Assembly: GCF_011064595.1 (NCBI RefSeq)
Contig: NZ_JAALJI010000003.1
Location: 124,001-188,000 of the forward strand
From: Paludisphaera soli
GTDB taxonomy: Bacteria > Planctomycetota > Planctomycetia > Isosphaerales > Isosphaeraceae
DNA length: 64,000 bases
Direction of reading: 5' to 3'
Shown: one piece after another, positions 1 through 10,627 of the stretch
Position numbering within the stretch: the stretch's first letter is position 1
Layout of the letters: every line of letters starts with the position of its first letter
Made by a program: the position numbers and the translations under genes
The notes under the pieces: generated by a model
What the model saw: the letters and a program-made list of their open reading frames with translations, nothing else
Database searches by the model: none
Told to the model about the DNA's origin: nothing

Positions 1-183
1 CGCGGCTCGCGATCGCCCTGCGTCGGACCGGATACCTGTCGGGCTGCCGAGGGCCTTAGGCTCGCCGGCGCCCGGCATCAAGGATCGGCCCGCGATCGCC
101 GGCTTGCCCGGCCGCCCCCTCCGACTCGCCGTCATCCCAGCGTCGGTCCCACGAGGGACATTCGTCGTCGAGAGGAGCCGGTC
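1..183 (+). other. 5' leader of the SPFH-RT cassette (cut by window edge)
   Basis: No gene is visible in these 183 bases. They hold two exact copies of CGCGATCGCC (8-17 and 91-100), each containing the palindrome GCGATCGC, and a perfect 5-bp hairpin GTCCC-ACGA-GGGAC at 146-159 just upstream of the ribosome binding site AGGAG (173-177). Retron-type reverse transcriptases are normally preceded by a structured ncRNA template. Here the region upstream of the SPFH gene is the nearest place such an RNA could lie, but I cannot fold or compare it and it may begin outside the window. Confidence 0.35.
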
Positions 184-912
184 GTGTTGCGCCGCACCGT
201 GATCGTCCGCGAATATGAGCGGGGCCTGCTCTACGAGCACGGCCGGTTCCTTGAGACGCTCCCGCCGGGCCGCTATCGGTCGTGGTTCTGGCAGGACCGA
301 AACATCGAACGCATCGACGTCCGCGAAGTCAGCGAGACCGTCGAGGCGCAGGAGATCCTCACCAGCGAGAAGATCGGAGTCCGCGTCACCCTGATCGCGC
401 AATATCGGGTCGCGGATCCGGTCGCCGCGAAACACCGGGTCGAGGATTATCACTCTCAGCTCTATCAGGACCTCCAGCTCACGCTCCGCGAAGCCATCAC
501 CGGGCGGACCCTGGAAGAGCTGTTGAAGGAGCGCGAGCTGCTGGGGAAGAACCTGTTCGAAAGCGTCGCGCCCCGGGCGACGTCCTACGGCCTGGAGCTG
601 ACCCGGGTGGGCGTCAAGGACATGGTGCTGCCTGGCTCGGTCCGCTCGGTCTTCCTGCAAGAGGTCGAGGCCGACCTGAAAGGACGGGCCGGCCTGGCCA
701 CCGCTCGCCACGAGGTCGCCGCGGCGCGGGCCCGGGCGAACACGGCTCGACTCTTCCAGGAGAATCCCCTGCTCCTGCGGCTACAGGAGTTGGAGATGCT
801 GTCCCGGCTCGCCTCAAAGTCCGGGAACGTCGTCATCATCCCCGGCCTGGACTCATTCCTGGCGAAGCCGCCGATGGTTTCCCCACCCTCCGAGCCGGAC
901 CGCCCGGCATGA
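184..912 (+). CDS. SPFH/band-7 (slipin-like) protein
   Basis: A 242-aa SPFH/band-7/stomatin-type protein. The N-terminal part (residues about 6-30, with EYERGLLYEHGRF and LPPGRY) and the following segment on basic/hydrophobic alternation to about residue 150 match the band-7 core seen in slipins. Residues about 160-200 are Ala/Arg/Glu-rich and likely form the usual coiled-coil oligomerisation helix. Unlike classical stomatins there is no hydrophobic N-terminal hairpin, so it may be soluble or only peripherally membrane-bound. The GTG start is chosen because AGGAG lies 6 nt upstream. Its stop overlaps the start of the downstream reverse transcriptase gene (ATGA), which implies translational coupling and a shared function. 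SPFH proteins scaffold membrane microdomains or proteases; what this one does next to an RT is unknown. Confidence 0.85.
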   Translation: MLRRTVIVREYERGLLYEHGRFLETLPPGRYRSWFWQDRNIERIDVREVSETVEAQEILTSEKIGVRVTLIAQYRVADPVAAKHRVEDYHSQLYQDLQLTLREAITGRTLEELLKERELLGKNLFESVAPRATSYGLELTRVGVKDMVLPGSVRSVFLQEVEADLKGRAGLATARHEVAAARARANTARLFQENPLLLRLQELEMLSRLASKSGNVVIIPGLDSFLAKPPMVSPPSEPDRPA

Positions 913-1850
913 GCCCCTGGCGTCCGCTCGGCCGCCTGATCCCGACGGCCTTGCGGTCGATCCTGCCCAGGTTCGAGCACGATTCCGGCGCGATGGGACG
1001 ACTTTCCACGATCCTCGGGTTGTCCGAGGACGAACTCCGCGCGTTCCGCCTGGGCCCTCGCTACCACTATCGCCCGTTCACGATCCCCAAGCCCGACGGC
1101 CGCAACCGACGGCTCCTCGCCCCATCCGCCGCCCTGAAACGACTCCAGCGAAGTTTGCTCGACGAGTACCTTGGCCGGCTTCCGGTCCATCCCTGCGCGA
1201 CGGCTTTTCATCCCGGGGCGTCGACGGTGCGGCATGCGCTCCCCCACGCCCGCGGGACGCGGATCGCCACGGTCGACCTCCGCGACTTCTTCGAGTCGAC
1301 GACCGCGGCGCGAGTCCGTCGGTTTTTCGTCTCGAAAGGTTGGCGAGGCGAATCGTTGGGCGTGCTGATGCGCCTCTGCACCTACCGCGGCTGCCTGCCG
1401 CAGGGCGCGCCCACGAGCCCTTGCCTGAGCAATCTCGTGAACGAGCGGCTCGACGATCGGCTTCGGGTCCTCGCCCGCCGATCGGGAGGGCGCTACACGC
1501 GTTACGGCGACGACCTGGCGTTTTCCTGGGTCGAACGGCCCATGCCGGCGGGGTTTCAGCGATCCATCGAAGCGGCCCTGGAACGATCGGGCTATTCCAT
1601 CCAGCCGCGCAAGGGCTGGCTCGTCAGGGAGGCCCGCGGACGGCCGCAGGTCACGGGGGTGGTCCTCGCCGGGGACGGGCGATTGCACGTCCCCTGGCGA
1701 TACCGACTTCGGACGGCCTGGCTGCGCTGGCGAGGCTTCTGGAGCCGAGACCCCCACGTGCGGGCGCAGTGGAGGGGCCGCCAAGCGTATCGGCGGATGG
1801 TCGAGCGGGGGAAGGCCGGGCCACGTCGCCGACCTGGGAGAAGCAGCTGA
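909..1850 (+). CDS. Retron-type reverse transcriptase (RNA-directed DNA polymerase)
   Basis: A 313-aa RT domain protein with all the fingers/palm motifs of the retron-like lineage. These are IPKPDGRNRRLL (RT1), FHPGAST (RT2), VDLRDFF with catalytic D123 (RT3), LPQGAPTSPCLSNL around residue 164 (RT4), YTRYGDDLAFS with catalytic D201/D202 (RT5) and QVTGVVL at about 247 (RT7), followed by a basic thumb (RYRLRTAWLRWR). The YGDD box replaces the YADD common in retrons. No maturase, HNH endonuclease or fused C-terminal effector is present, and no group II intron structure flanks it. The ATG at 909 overlaps the TGA of the SPFH gene, and no Shine-Dalgarno is seen, so translation is probably coupled. 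A retron or retron-like defence RT is the best guess; a domesticated RT of other function is possible. Confidence 0.88.
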   Translation: MSPWRPLGRLIPTALRSILPRFEHDSGAMGRLSTILGLSEDELRAFRLGPRYHYRPFTIPKPDGRNRRLLAPSAALKRLQRSLLDEYLGRLPVHPCATAFHPGASTVRHALPHARGTRIATVDLRDFFESTTAARVRRFFVSKGWRGESLGVLMRLCTYRGCLPQGAPTSPCLSNLVNERLDDRLRVLARRSGGRYTRYGDDLAFSWVERPMPAGFQRSIEAALERSGYSIQPRKGWLVREARGRPQVTGVVLAGDGRLHVPWRYRLRTAWLRWRGFWSRDPHVRAQWRGRQAYRRMVERGKAGPRRRPGRSS

Positions 1851-1909
1851 GCACGCCGCGGCCCGTGGGAAGCCACCGCGGCGGGGTCGATTGAAAGCCG
1901 GAGGCAGGA

Positions 1910-2314
1910 TCAGGACTTGCGCGAGCGGGCGCGGCGGGCGGTGTCGTGACGCAGGGCCGCGACGAGTTCCAGGGTGGCCTTCGCGAAGGGGCGAAGCGCG
2001 GGCTGGCGGCCCACCCATTCCTCGGCGTTCGGGAGTGCTGCGAAGACGTGGCGGCCGTGACGCACCGTCCATTCGACGGCGCCCTGGTCGACCAGATACA
2101 GGAGCACGGCAAGCCTGCGGTGGAGCGAGACTCGCGACCAGTACTCGGAACGGCAGAGATCGTTTTCCAGGTGAAGGCCGACGAAGCGGCGCGTCTCTTC
2201 GTACAGCGCGTTCAGATGCTCATCATTACGATGCGTGTTGTAGTGGGCCAGGCGGCCCGTCCAGTGGCTTGAGAGCTCGCGAAGCGATGAAAGCGACAAG
2301 GCAGGTTTCCTCAA
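1910..2314 (-). CDS. Conserved-looking hypothetical protein, 134 aa
   Basis: A small soluble, probably all-helical protein, rich in Leu, Arg and His, with several Trp and Tyr. It has balanced amino-acid use, unlike the Arg/Gly/Pro-rich shadow frames on the other strand, which is why I consider it real. I recognise no family. The start is uncertain: the first available codon is TTG and no good ribosome site precedes it. It is convergent with the reverse transcriptase (59 bp between stop codons) and divergent from the MMPL exporter. Whether it belongs to the SPFH-RT cassette cannot be told from the sequence. Confidence 0.55.
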   Translation of the reverse strand: MRKPALSLSSLRELSSHWTGRLAHYNTHRNDEHLNALYEETRRFVGLHLENDLCRSEYWSRVSLHRRLAVLLYLVDQGAVEWTVRHGRHVFAALPNAEEWVGRQPALRPFAKATLELVAALRHDTARRARSRKS

Positions 2315-2623
2315 GGGCCCATTCTCGGGCCGGATGTTCGGCCCGATCCGTCTCTTCTAGAGCATAATACTCCTCATGGCAAGTTTCAGGCCAAGCTAGC
2401 CGACGGGTTCCGGGTGCGGCGGCCTCGACCGATCTCCGAAAGATGCCAGACCCCGCCCGCCGGGGGGTTTCGCTTTGACAGCGGCACGGGTATCGACTAT
2501 GCTCGTCCCGATCAACCAAAAAGCTTGCCGTGGGACGACTTGGGACCGGTCGACGGCTGGTCCTCACGACGACTTCAAGGTGGAAGTCGCTCGATCGCAC
2601 CTCCTCGGGAAACCAGTCCGACC
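2315..2623. other. Intergenic region, 309 bp, divergent
   Basis: This stretch separates the minus-strand 134-aa gene from the plus-strand MMPL exporter. It contains the exporter promoter (2475-2503) and a relatively AT-rich patch at 2355-2400. No gene is supported. Confidence 0.6.
2475..2503 (+). promoter_or_regulatory. Sigma70-like promoter for the MMPL exporter
   Basis: TTGACA at 2475-2480, a 17-bp spacer and TATGCT at 2498-2503, a near-consensus match in a GC-rich background. The predicted transcript start near 2510 leaves a leader of roughly 115 nt before the ATG at 2624. Confidence 0.65.
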
Positions 2624-5125
2624 ATGTTTCCTTTTCTCGCCGGTCTGGTGCAGCGTCGGTCCTGGGTGATCCTCCTGCTCTGGATCTCGGCGACGGCCCT
2701 GCTGTTTCTTTACGCACCGCGATGGGAAGAAGTGACCAAGGACGACGACGTCCGCTTCTTCCCCAGCGATTACCCGAGCGTCGTCGGCCAGAATCTCCTG
2801 GAGCGTGGCTTCCCGCGCGACGCCTCCAGCTCTCAGGTCGTCTTCATCTTCGACCGGAAGTCCGGGCCGCTGACGCCGGAGGATCTGGCGTTCGTCGAGA
2901 AGCACGCGGCCGAGTTCTACAAGTGGAGCGAGGCCGACCCCACGCTCGGCGTCAAGAAGCTCGACACCCACCGATCCCCGGTCATCGGCCCCCGCCTGAT
3001 CGGCAAGGACCCGGACGGCCCCGGCCAGGCCGTGCTCTCGATCGTCTCGCTGAACGGGACCTACCTGTCGCGGAAGACCCGGATCGCCGTCGACAAGATC
3101 CTGGAATACCTCGCGGCCCAGCCCCCGCTCCCGGAGGGGCTCACCCGATCGGTGTCGGGCTCGGCGGTCGTCGGCCACGACATGAACACGGCGGCGAACG
3201 AGAGCATCGAGAACACCACGACGGCGACGATCGTCCTGGTGGTCGCCATCCTCCTGATCGTCTACCGATCCCCCCTGCTAGCCATGGTCCCCCTGGTGAC
3301 GATCGCGTTCTCGGTCCTCGTCTCCATGAAGGCGATCGCGGCGCTCACGGTGATCCCCTGGATGTCGTTCCAGGTGATCAACATCACGCGAGTCTTCGTG
3401 GTGGTGGTGCTCTTCGGGGCCGGGACCGACTACTGCCTGTTCCTGATCGCCCGATACCGCGAGGAACTGGCGCGCGGCAGGTCGCGGCACGACGCCTTGC
3501 GCGAGGCGATCGAGCAGGTCGGCGGAGCCCTGGTGGCCAGCGCGGGGACGGTCATCGTCGGCCTGGGGATGCTCTACTTCTCCAGCTTCGCGAAGATCCG
3601 TTACACCGGGCCCGCCATCGCGCTGAGCCTGACCATCGCCCTGCTGGCCGCGCTGACGCTCGCCCCGATGCTGCTCTCGTGGCTGGGCGGGATCATCTTC
3701 TGGCCGTTCCGACCGCCGCACCACGAACGGGGGGCCGACCGCGAGGCCGAGAGCCTGGACGAGATGCCGATGTCCGGCTTCTGGGTGGCCGTGTCGAGCC
3801 TGGTGGTCCGACATCCTATCTGGATCCTGCTCATCAGCCTGTCCGCGCTGGTGCCGCTGGCGGTGATCGGGGCGGGGACGACCTCGAATTACAGTCAGCT
3901 CGCGGACCTGTCGCCGGATCGGCCGAGCGTGATCGGGGCCTCGGTGATCCGCCGCTACTATGCGGTGGGCGAGTTGAGCCCGACGATCGCGGTGGTGGAG
4001 AACCCCAGGCTCGACTTCCGCTCGCCCGAGGGCCGGGCCCGCGTGGCCGAGGTCACGCAACGTCTGCTGGCCGTCCCCGGCGTGGCCGAGGTCCGCTCGC
4101 TCTCGCAGCCGCTCGGGAAGCCGCCCATCCCCGAAAGCGACATGACGTTCCTCCAGAAGATGGCCGACCGGGCCCTCCGCGCGGCGGCCGACGGTCGCTA
4201 CGTCAGCATCAATCCCGCCGAAGAAAAGCTGCCGGGCCAGCCGGATTCCGCCCCCACGAAGTCGCGGAACCACATCACCCGGTTCGACATCGTCTTCAAG
4301 ACCGACCCGTTCTCCAAAGCCAGCCTGGACTCGCTCTCACTGGTCGAGGAGACGCTCCAGGCCGCGAGCCGACCCGAGGGCCCGCTCAACGGCTGCGTCG
4401 GCATCGGCCTGGCCGGATCGACGTCGGCCGTGAACGACCTGATGCGGGTCACGACGGGCGACGAGCACCGGATGTACTTCCTCGTGACCTTCGGGGTCTA
4501 TGTCATCCTGGTCGCCCTGATCCGCCGGCCGGGGACGTGCCTCTACCTGATCCTGACGGTGGTGCTGGGCTACCTTGCCTCGCTGGGGATCACGGAGTTG
4601 GTCTTCAAGAACCTTCACCACGGGACCGAGCCCTGGGGCGGGCTGGACTGGACCGTCGGCTTCTTCCTGTTCGTGATCCTGGTGGCCGTGGGGGAGGACT
4701 ACAACATCCTGCTCATGGCCCGGGTGATCGAGGAGGAGGCGAAGTACGGCGTCGTCGAGGGGACCCGGCGCGCGGTGGCCCACACCGGCGGAATCATCAG
4801 CTCGTGCGGGCTCATCATGGCCGGCACCTTCGGGTCGATGCTCACCGGCAGCCTGACGTCGCTGCGCGAGTTGGGCTTCTCCCTGGGCCTCGGGATCCTG
4901 CTCGACACTTTCCTCGTCCGGCCGATCCTCGTGCCGGCCTTCGTGGTCGTCGTCGACAGGCTCTGGAACGACGTTCCGGCCCCTGCAAAGCCGGCGGCCC
5001 CAGCCTCGGGACCGCAGATGCCCGCGTCCGTCTCTCCCAACGGCGAGACCCCGGCGGCCGACAAGGACAAGTCGCTCGTCCCCGACGCCGTCGACTCCTG
5101 CCTGGGCGAATTCTACGAGGAATGA
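2624..5125 (+). CDS. MMPL/RND family transporter
   Basis: An 833-aa integral membrane protein of the MMPL branch of the RND superfamily, which exports lipids or other hydrophobic compounds using proton motive force. It shows the duplicated RND plan. TM1 is at residues 13-31, followed by a periplasmic loop. A TM cluster starts around residue 200 (TIVLVVAILLIVYRSP) and includes the intramembrane GAGTDYCLFLIARYREE box; a second loop and a second cluster from about residue 616 contain VGEDYNILLMARVIEE. The GxxxDY/GEDYN boxes are the family's proton-relay signature. The ATG at 2624 is chosen because the protein then begins directly with the TM1 segment; the upstream in-frame extension is not family-like. 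The C-terminal tail is Pro/Ala-rich and cytosolic. It is a single-gene unit behind a strong promoter. The substrate is unknown. Confidence 0.9.
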   Translation: MFPFLAGLVQRRSWVILLLWISATALLFLYAPRWEEVTKDDDVRFFPSDYPSVVGQNLLERGFPRDASSSQVVFIFDRKSGPLTPEDLAFVEKHAAEFYKWSEADPTLGVKKLDTHRSPVIGPRLIGKDPDGPGQAVLSIVSLNGTYLSRKTRIAVDKILEYLAAQPPLPEGLTRSVSGSAVVGHDMNTAANESIENTTTATIVLVVAILLIVYRSPLLAMVPLVTIAFSVLVSMKAIAALTVIPWMSFQVINITRVFVVVVLFGAGTDYCLFLIARYREELARGRSRHDALREAIEQVGGALVASAGTVIVGLGMLYFSSFAKIRYTGPAIALSLTIALLAALTLAPMLLSWLGGIIFWPFRPPHHERGADREAESLDEMPMSGFWVAVSSLVVRHPIWILLISLSALVPLAVIGAGTTSNYSQLADLSPDRPSVIGASVIRRYYAVGELSPTIAVVENPRLDFRSPEGRARVAEVTQRLLAVPGVAEVRSLSQPLGKPPIPESDMTFLQKMADRALRAAADGRYVSINPAEEKLPGQPDSAPTKSRNHITRFDIVFKTDPFSKASLDSLSLVEETLQAASRPEGPLNGCVGIGLAGSTSAVNDLMRVTTGDEHRMYFLVTFGVYVILVALIRRPGTCLYLILTVVLGYLASLGITELVFKNLHHGTEPWGGLDWTVGFFLFVILVAVGEDYNILLMARVIEEEAKYGVVEGTRRAVAHTGGIISSCGLIMAGTFGSMLTGSLTSLRELGFSLGLGILLDTFLVRPILVPAFVVVVDRLWNDVPAPAKPAAPASGPQMPASVSPNGETPAADKDKSLVPDAVDSCLGEFYEE

Positions 5126-5129
5126 GACG

Positions 5130-5145
5130 AGGCCGATGTCGGCCG
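5130..5145 (+). terminator. Weak hairpin after the MMPL gene
   Basis: GGCCG-ATGT-CGGCC (about 5131-5144), five to six base pairs, lies directly after the stop codon. There is no T-tract, so termination is uncertain. Confidence 0.3.
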
Positions 5146-5168
5146 ACGCTCCCCATAACCCATCATCC

Positions 5169-5546
5169 TCAAGAGTCGGCTCGTGTCCGGGCCGAGGACG
5201 GGGCGTTGGGTTCCGGATCGTTGAAGTCGATGGATTTGATCGACTTGGGCCGGATCAGGCTCCGTCGACCGTCGGAAAGTTGGATCAAGATCATCGCCCG
5301 CAGTTCCAACGGAATGTCGCTGAACTTGGATAGCTCATCGGGGAGGTTCCCCAGATAGCGAGCGTCTTTCAGGATGCCACCGTCGACGAGGTGGATCGTG
5401 ATCGACGCTTCGGGCCTCAGCAGGTCTCGCGAGCCGAAGACCCCCCGGGCGAGCGAGCCGCCTCTCCTGCTCAGCCAGCTCAAGAGGCCGAAGAACAAGG
5501 TCAGAACGACCACGACCACGATGATCGCGGCGGCGACGCTGAGCAT
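5169..5546 (-). CDS. Small single-pass membrane protein, unknown function
   Basis: About 125 aa. Residues 1-26 form one strong hydrophobic segment (VAAAIIVVVVVLTLFFGLLSWL), followed by a soluble domain of about 90 residues. That domain reads like a small beta-sheet fold (ITIHLVDGGILKDARYLGNLP, then AMILIQLSDGRRSLIRPKSIKSIDF). The composition is clearly protein-like. I recognise no family. The ATG at 5546 follows a GTG at 5549 that is an equally possible start. It is convergent with the MMPL gene (43 bp) and lies downstream of clpC on the same strand, separated by a terminator-like hairpin. Confidence 0.7.
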   Translation of the reverse strand: MLSVAAAIIVVVVVLTLFFGLLSWLSRRGGSLARGVFGSRDLLRPEASITIHLVDGGILKDARYLGNLPDELSKFSDIPLELRAMILIQLSDGRRSLIRPKSIKSIDFNDPEPNAPSSARTRADS

Positions 5547-5679
5547 CACGGTCAGGGCTTCGATGACGCACCACCCTTAGCGAGGATGTGAATGATTCGC
5601 CGAGGCAGGCCGCTCGAGGCGGCTCGGCGCTCGAAATAGGACGGACCCGCCCCGGGGCCTCGCCGGCTTCGAACGCGAA

Positions 5680-5701
5680 GAGGGGGGCCGGGGCCCCCCT
5701 C
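5680..5701 (-). terminator. Terminator-like hairpin downstream of clpC
   Basis: A perfect 8-bp G/C stem (GAGGGGGG at 5680-5687, CCCCCCTC at 5694-5701) with a 6-nt loop, 42 bp beyond the clpC stop codon. No T-run follows, as is common in GC-rich planctomycetes. Confidence 0.5.
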
Positions 5702-5743
5702 TCGTCGACTGCGATGCTGCCGTAGGACGGCTAGCTGGTCGGG

Positions 5744-8260
<2,517 letters not shown>

Positions 8261-8341
8261 GCGGTCTACTCCGATCCCACGTTCTAAGCGGCGACGGGCC
8301 GACGTCCCCATCGAGGCGACGAGCCGTTCCTTGATGCTTTC

Positions 8342-8372
8342 ATTGTACACCCGGGGACGGTCGTCCGTTCAA
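8342..8372 (-). promoter_or_regulatory. Possible clpC promoter with inverted repeat
   Basis: On the minus strand TTGAAC (8372-8367) and TACAAT (8347-8342) are separated by 19 bp (17 if TGTACA is taken as the -10). Between them sits the inverted repeat GGACG-GT-CGTCC (8355-8366), a possible operator. It is not a CIRCE element and not a CtsR heptad repeat. Confidence 0.4.
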
Positions 8373-8517
8373 TACGGCCTACGCCGCCGGTCGGGTTTTC
8401 CGCCGCCGCCGGCACCGCCCCTCGTCCCGACCGCCGCGTCGCCAATCCCCGCCGGCCCGCCCCGTCGGCCGTCCGCGCTTCCCGGTCGAAGACGATCCGG
8501 ACCTCGCTCGGCGTTGC

Positions 8518-9048
8518 TCAGGAATCCGGCCGATCGAGCGATCGGAGGGCCCGCTCGACCTCCCATCGCCACTTCGCGCCGCCGTCCTGTTCGAGGCATT
8601 GCCGGAACGCGCGCCGCGCCAGTTCCGGCTGATGGGTCCGTACGTGGATCGCGCCGAGTTGCAGCAGCGCGTCGGCGTCGGTGTCGTCCAGGGCCAGGAT
8701 CCGCTCCACGCGGCGTCGCGACTCGTTCCAACGCCCTTGCAGGTAGGCCTCGACGGCCTCATAGTACAGCCGTTCGATCTCGGCGCGATGCCGTTCGGGA
8801 TGGCAGAGCCAGACCCACCAGACCGTGTAGCAGAACGAGGCCGACCAGGTCAGGACGGCGGCCGCGGCGAAGAAGTCGGCCCAGCCTGGGGCGAACGCCT
8901 CCACCCAGACCCACCGGGCGGCGATCGCCAGGTTCACGGTCGACGCGAACAGCCCGGCCAGCAGCAGCCCGAAGACCTCCTGCCCGGTCCAGATCTGCGG
9001 CAGTCCCGGCCAGAAACACAACAGCCCGATCCAAGCTCGCCTCGGCAC
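8518..9048 (-). CDS. Membrane protein with C-terminal tetratricopeptide repeats
   Basis: 176 aa. Two to three hydrophobic segments fill the first 95 residues (IGLLCFWPGLPQIW, FGLLLAGLFASTVNLAIAA and AAAVLTWSASFCYTVWWVWL). A cytosolic TPR-like stretch follows (EAYLQGRWNESRRRVERIL, then DADALLQLGAIHVRTHQPEL). The GTG at 9048 is preceded by GGAGGAG. TPR membrane proteins act as scaffolds; no specific role can be named. It lies 257 bp upstream of clpC on the same strand. Confidence 0.78.
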   Translation of the reverse strand: MPRRAWIGLLCFWPGLPQIWTGQEVFGLLLAGLFASTVNLAIAARWVWVEAFAPGWADFFAAAAVLTWSASFCYTVWWVWLCHPERHRAEIERLYYEAVEAYLQGRWNESRRRVERILALDDTDADALLQLGAIHVRTHQPELARRAFRQCLEQDGGAKWRWEVERALRSLDRPDS

Positions 9049-9322
9049 CGTGGGCTCCTCCCTGGATTCTCGCGCCTCACAAACGAGGCTCGAACGTCCT
9101 GATTCTAGGTTCCGTCGTGCCGTGAATCAAGATTCCGACACATGCATGCAATCGCAAGCCCTTGGCTTCTCCCGGCGTGGGAGATCGTCGTGGCGGGGCC
9201 CGGACCTGCGGCTCGTGCGTGTCGTTCAGATCGGACTGGACGACCTCGCGCTATCAGGCGAAACGACCGGACACGCGGAGGCGAGCCGTCAACGGCGTCG
9301 CAGGTCGCACAGTCGGGGGCCT

Positions 9323-10627
9323 TCAGCGCAGGAGCTTGTCGCGAATTTTTCGGCCGAGGAGCTCGCGGTCGAGGAGCTTGAGCCGCTGCTTGTCGGGGGT
9401 GGAGTTGAGTCCGTCGAGGGGGGCCTGCGTGGACGCGTCGCGGCCGAGGACGCTCACGTTCAGGTCGTCCACGGTGCCGCTGAGCCGGAGGCTGCTGAGG
9501 GCGTCGACGTCCAGGTCCAGTTCGGCGAGGAGTTGTCGAGCCCGGGCCGGGACACGTTCCGAGATCCCTTCGAGGCTCATCCGATAGTCGAGGCGGCCGT
9601 CGAAGTCCGTCCAGCCCGTGATGACCAGCGGGGCCTTGGCGATGTTCAGGGCAAGCTTGCTCGTGTTCACCCGCCCCTCTTTCACCGTGAAGTCGGTGCG
9701 GAGCGAGCCCATGCGGCTCTTGGTGGGGAGGGTGACGGTCTTCTCGACCTCGGCGAGCAGCTCGGTGCCGTCGAGCTCGATCGGGTCGATCAGGATGCGG
9801 CCCTGGCCGACGAGCGTCTGCTTGAGGAGCTCGCGGGTCTCGCCGTCGCCCCGGAGGTAGAGATCCATCGTCAGGTCGCCCTGAACGCGGGGGGTGGCGC
9901 CGGCGAGGACCGGGACCAAGTAGCGGAGGAACGACATCCCGTCGTCGAGGACGACGCGGTCCGCCCACAACTGACCCTCGAAGCTGGGACGGCCCGGGAT
10001 GCGATTGAGCGACCCCGAGAACTGGAACTCGCCGTGATTGACCTCGCCGCTCAGGCTGCCGGCGATCGTCTTGCCTTCCTCCCAGGTCCCCTCCCCGCCG
10101 ACGTCCTTCAGCACGACGTCGGTCTGGGTGGGCTCGTCGATCAGGTGGACCTCGCCGCGCTGGACGCGGATCTGGAGATTCGTGGGGCCGCAGGAGGGCT
10201 CGTTCCCCGAGGGAGGCGCGGCGGGCTCCTGAGAGTGGACGAGGTCGGCCAGTTCGAACGTCCCATCGGCACGCCGCTGAACGCGCAGCCGGACCCCATC
10301 GACGTCCAGTGAAGTCGCGTCGAGCCGGCCGCAGACGAGCTGAAGGATGCTGACGTCGATGTGGACCTTGTCGGCGTCGAGCCAGGGGTCTCCCGCCGAT
10401 CCGGGCGCGCCGATCTTGAGGTTCTCCAGGTCGAGCCCGCCGCCGAAGCAGAGTCGCAGCTTCTGCAAATCGACCGTCCGACCGCTGGAGCGTTCCAGTG
10501 CGGCGATGACATGCTTCCTCGCCCAGTTCGTCGGAGCGACCAGGACGAGCAGGGACCAGATCAGGACGGGCGCGACGGCGATCCCAAGGGGGACCAGCAG
10601 GAGCCGGCGGAACCAACGGCATCTCAT
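9323..10627 (-). CDS. AsmA-like envelope protein
   Basis: 434 aa. One N-terminal membrane anchor (residues about 8-32, LLLVPLGIAVAPVLIWSLLVLV) is followed by a long beta-rich domain. It has the AsmA/DUF748 pattern, with the N-terminal AALERSSGRTVDLQKLRL box, repeated DLxIDxxxLxGxxLxVxR strands, and a C-terminal TSKLALNIAKAPLVITGWTDFDGRLDYRMSLEGI segment matching the AsmA C-terminal region. AsmA-family proteins bridge inner and outer membranes and are linked to lipid transport and outer-membrane assembly. The start at 10627 has a strong GGGAGGG site; a longer reading frame upstream is non-homologous. It is transcribed divergently from the CehA-like gene. Confidence 0.78.
   Translation of the reverse strand: MRCRWFRRLLLVPLGIAVAPVLIWSLLVLVAPTNWARKHVIAALERSSGRTVDLQKLRLCFGGGLDLENLKIGAPGSAGDPWLDADKVHIDVSILQLVCGRLDATSLDVDGVRLRVQRRADGTFELADLVHSQEPAAPPSGNEPSCGPTNLQIRVQRGEVHLIDEPTQTDVVLKDVGGEGTWEEGKTIAGSLSGEVNHGEFQFSGSLNRIPGRPSFEGQLWADRVVLDDGMSFLRYLVPVLAGATPRVQGDLTMDLYLRGDGETRELLKQTLVGQGRILIDPIELDGTELLAEVEKTVTLPTKSRMGSLRTDFTVKEGRVNTSKLALNIAKAPLVITGWTDFDGRLDYRMSLEGISERVPARARQLLAELDLDVDALSSLRLSGTVDDLNVSVLGRDASTQAPLDGLNSTPDKQRLKLLDRELLGRKIRDKLLR

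Noticed and set aside
282-908. N-terminal in-frame extension of the reverse transcriptase back to 282
   Set aside because: This stretch is another frame of the SPFH gene and is Arg/Gly/Pro-rich shadow; the ATG at 909 overlaps the SPFH stop and starts a clean RT.
2414-2623. Upstream extension of the MMPL transporter
   Set aside because: It overlaps the promoter region and lacks family character; the ATG at 2624 opens directly into TM1.
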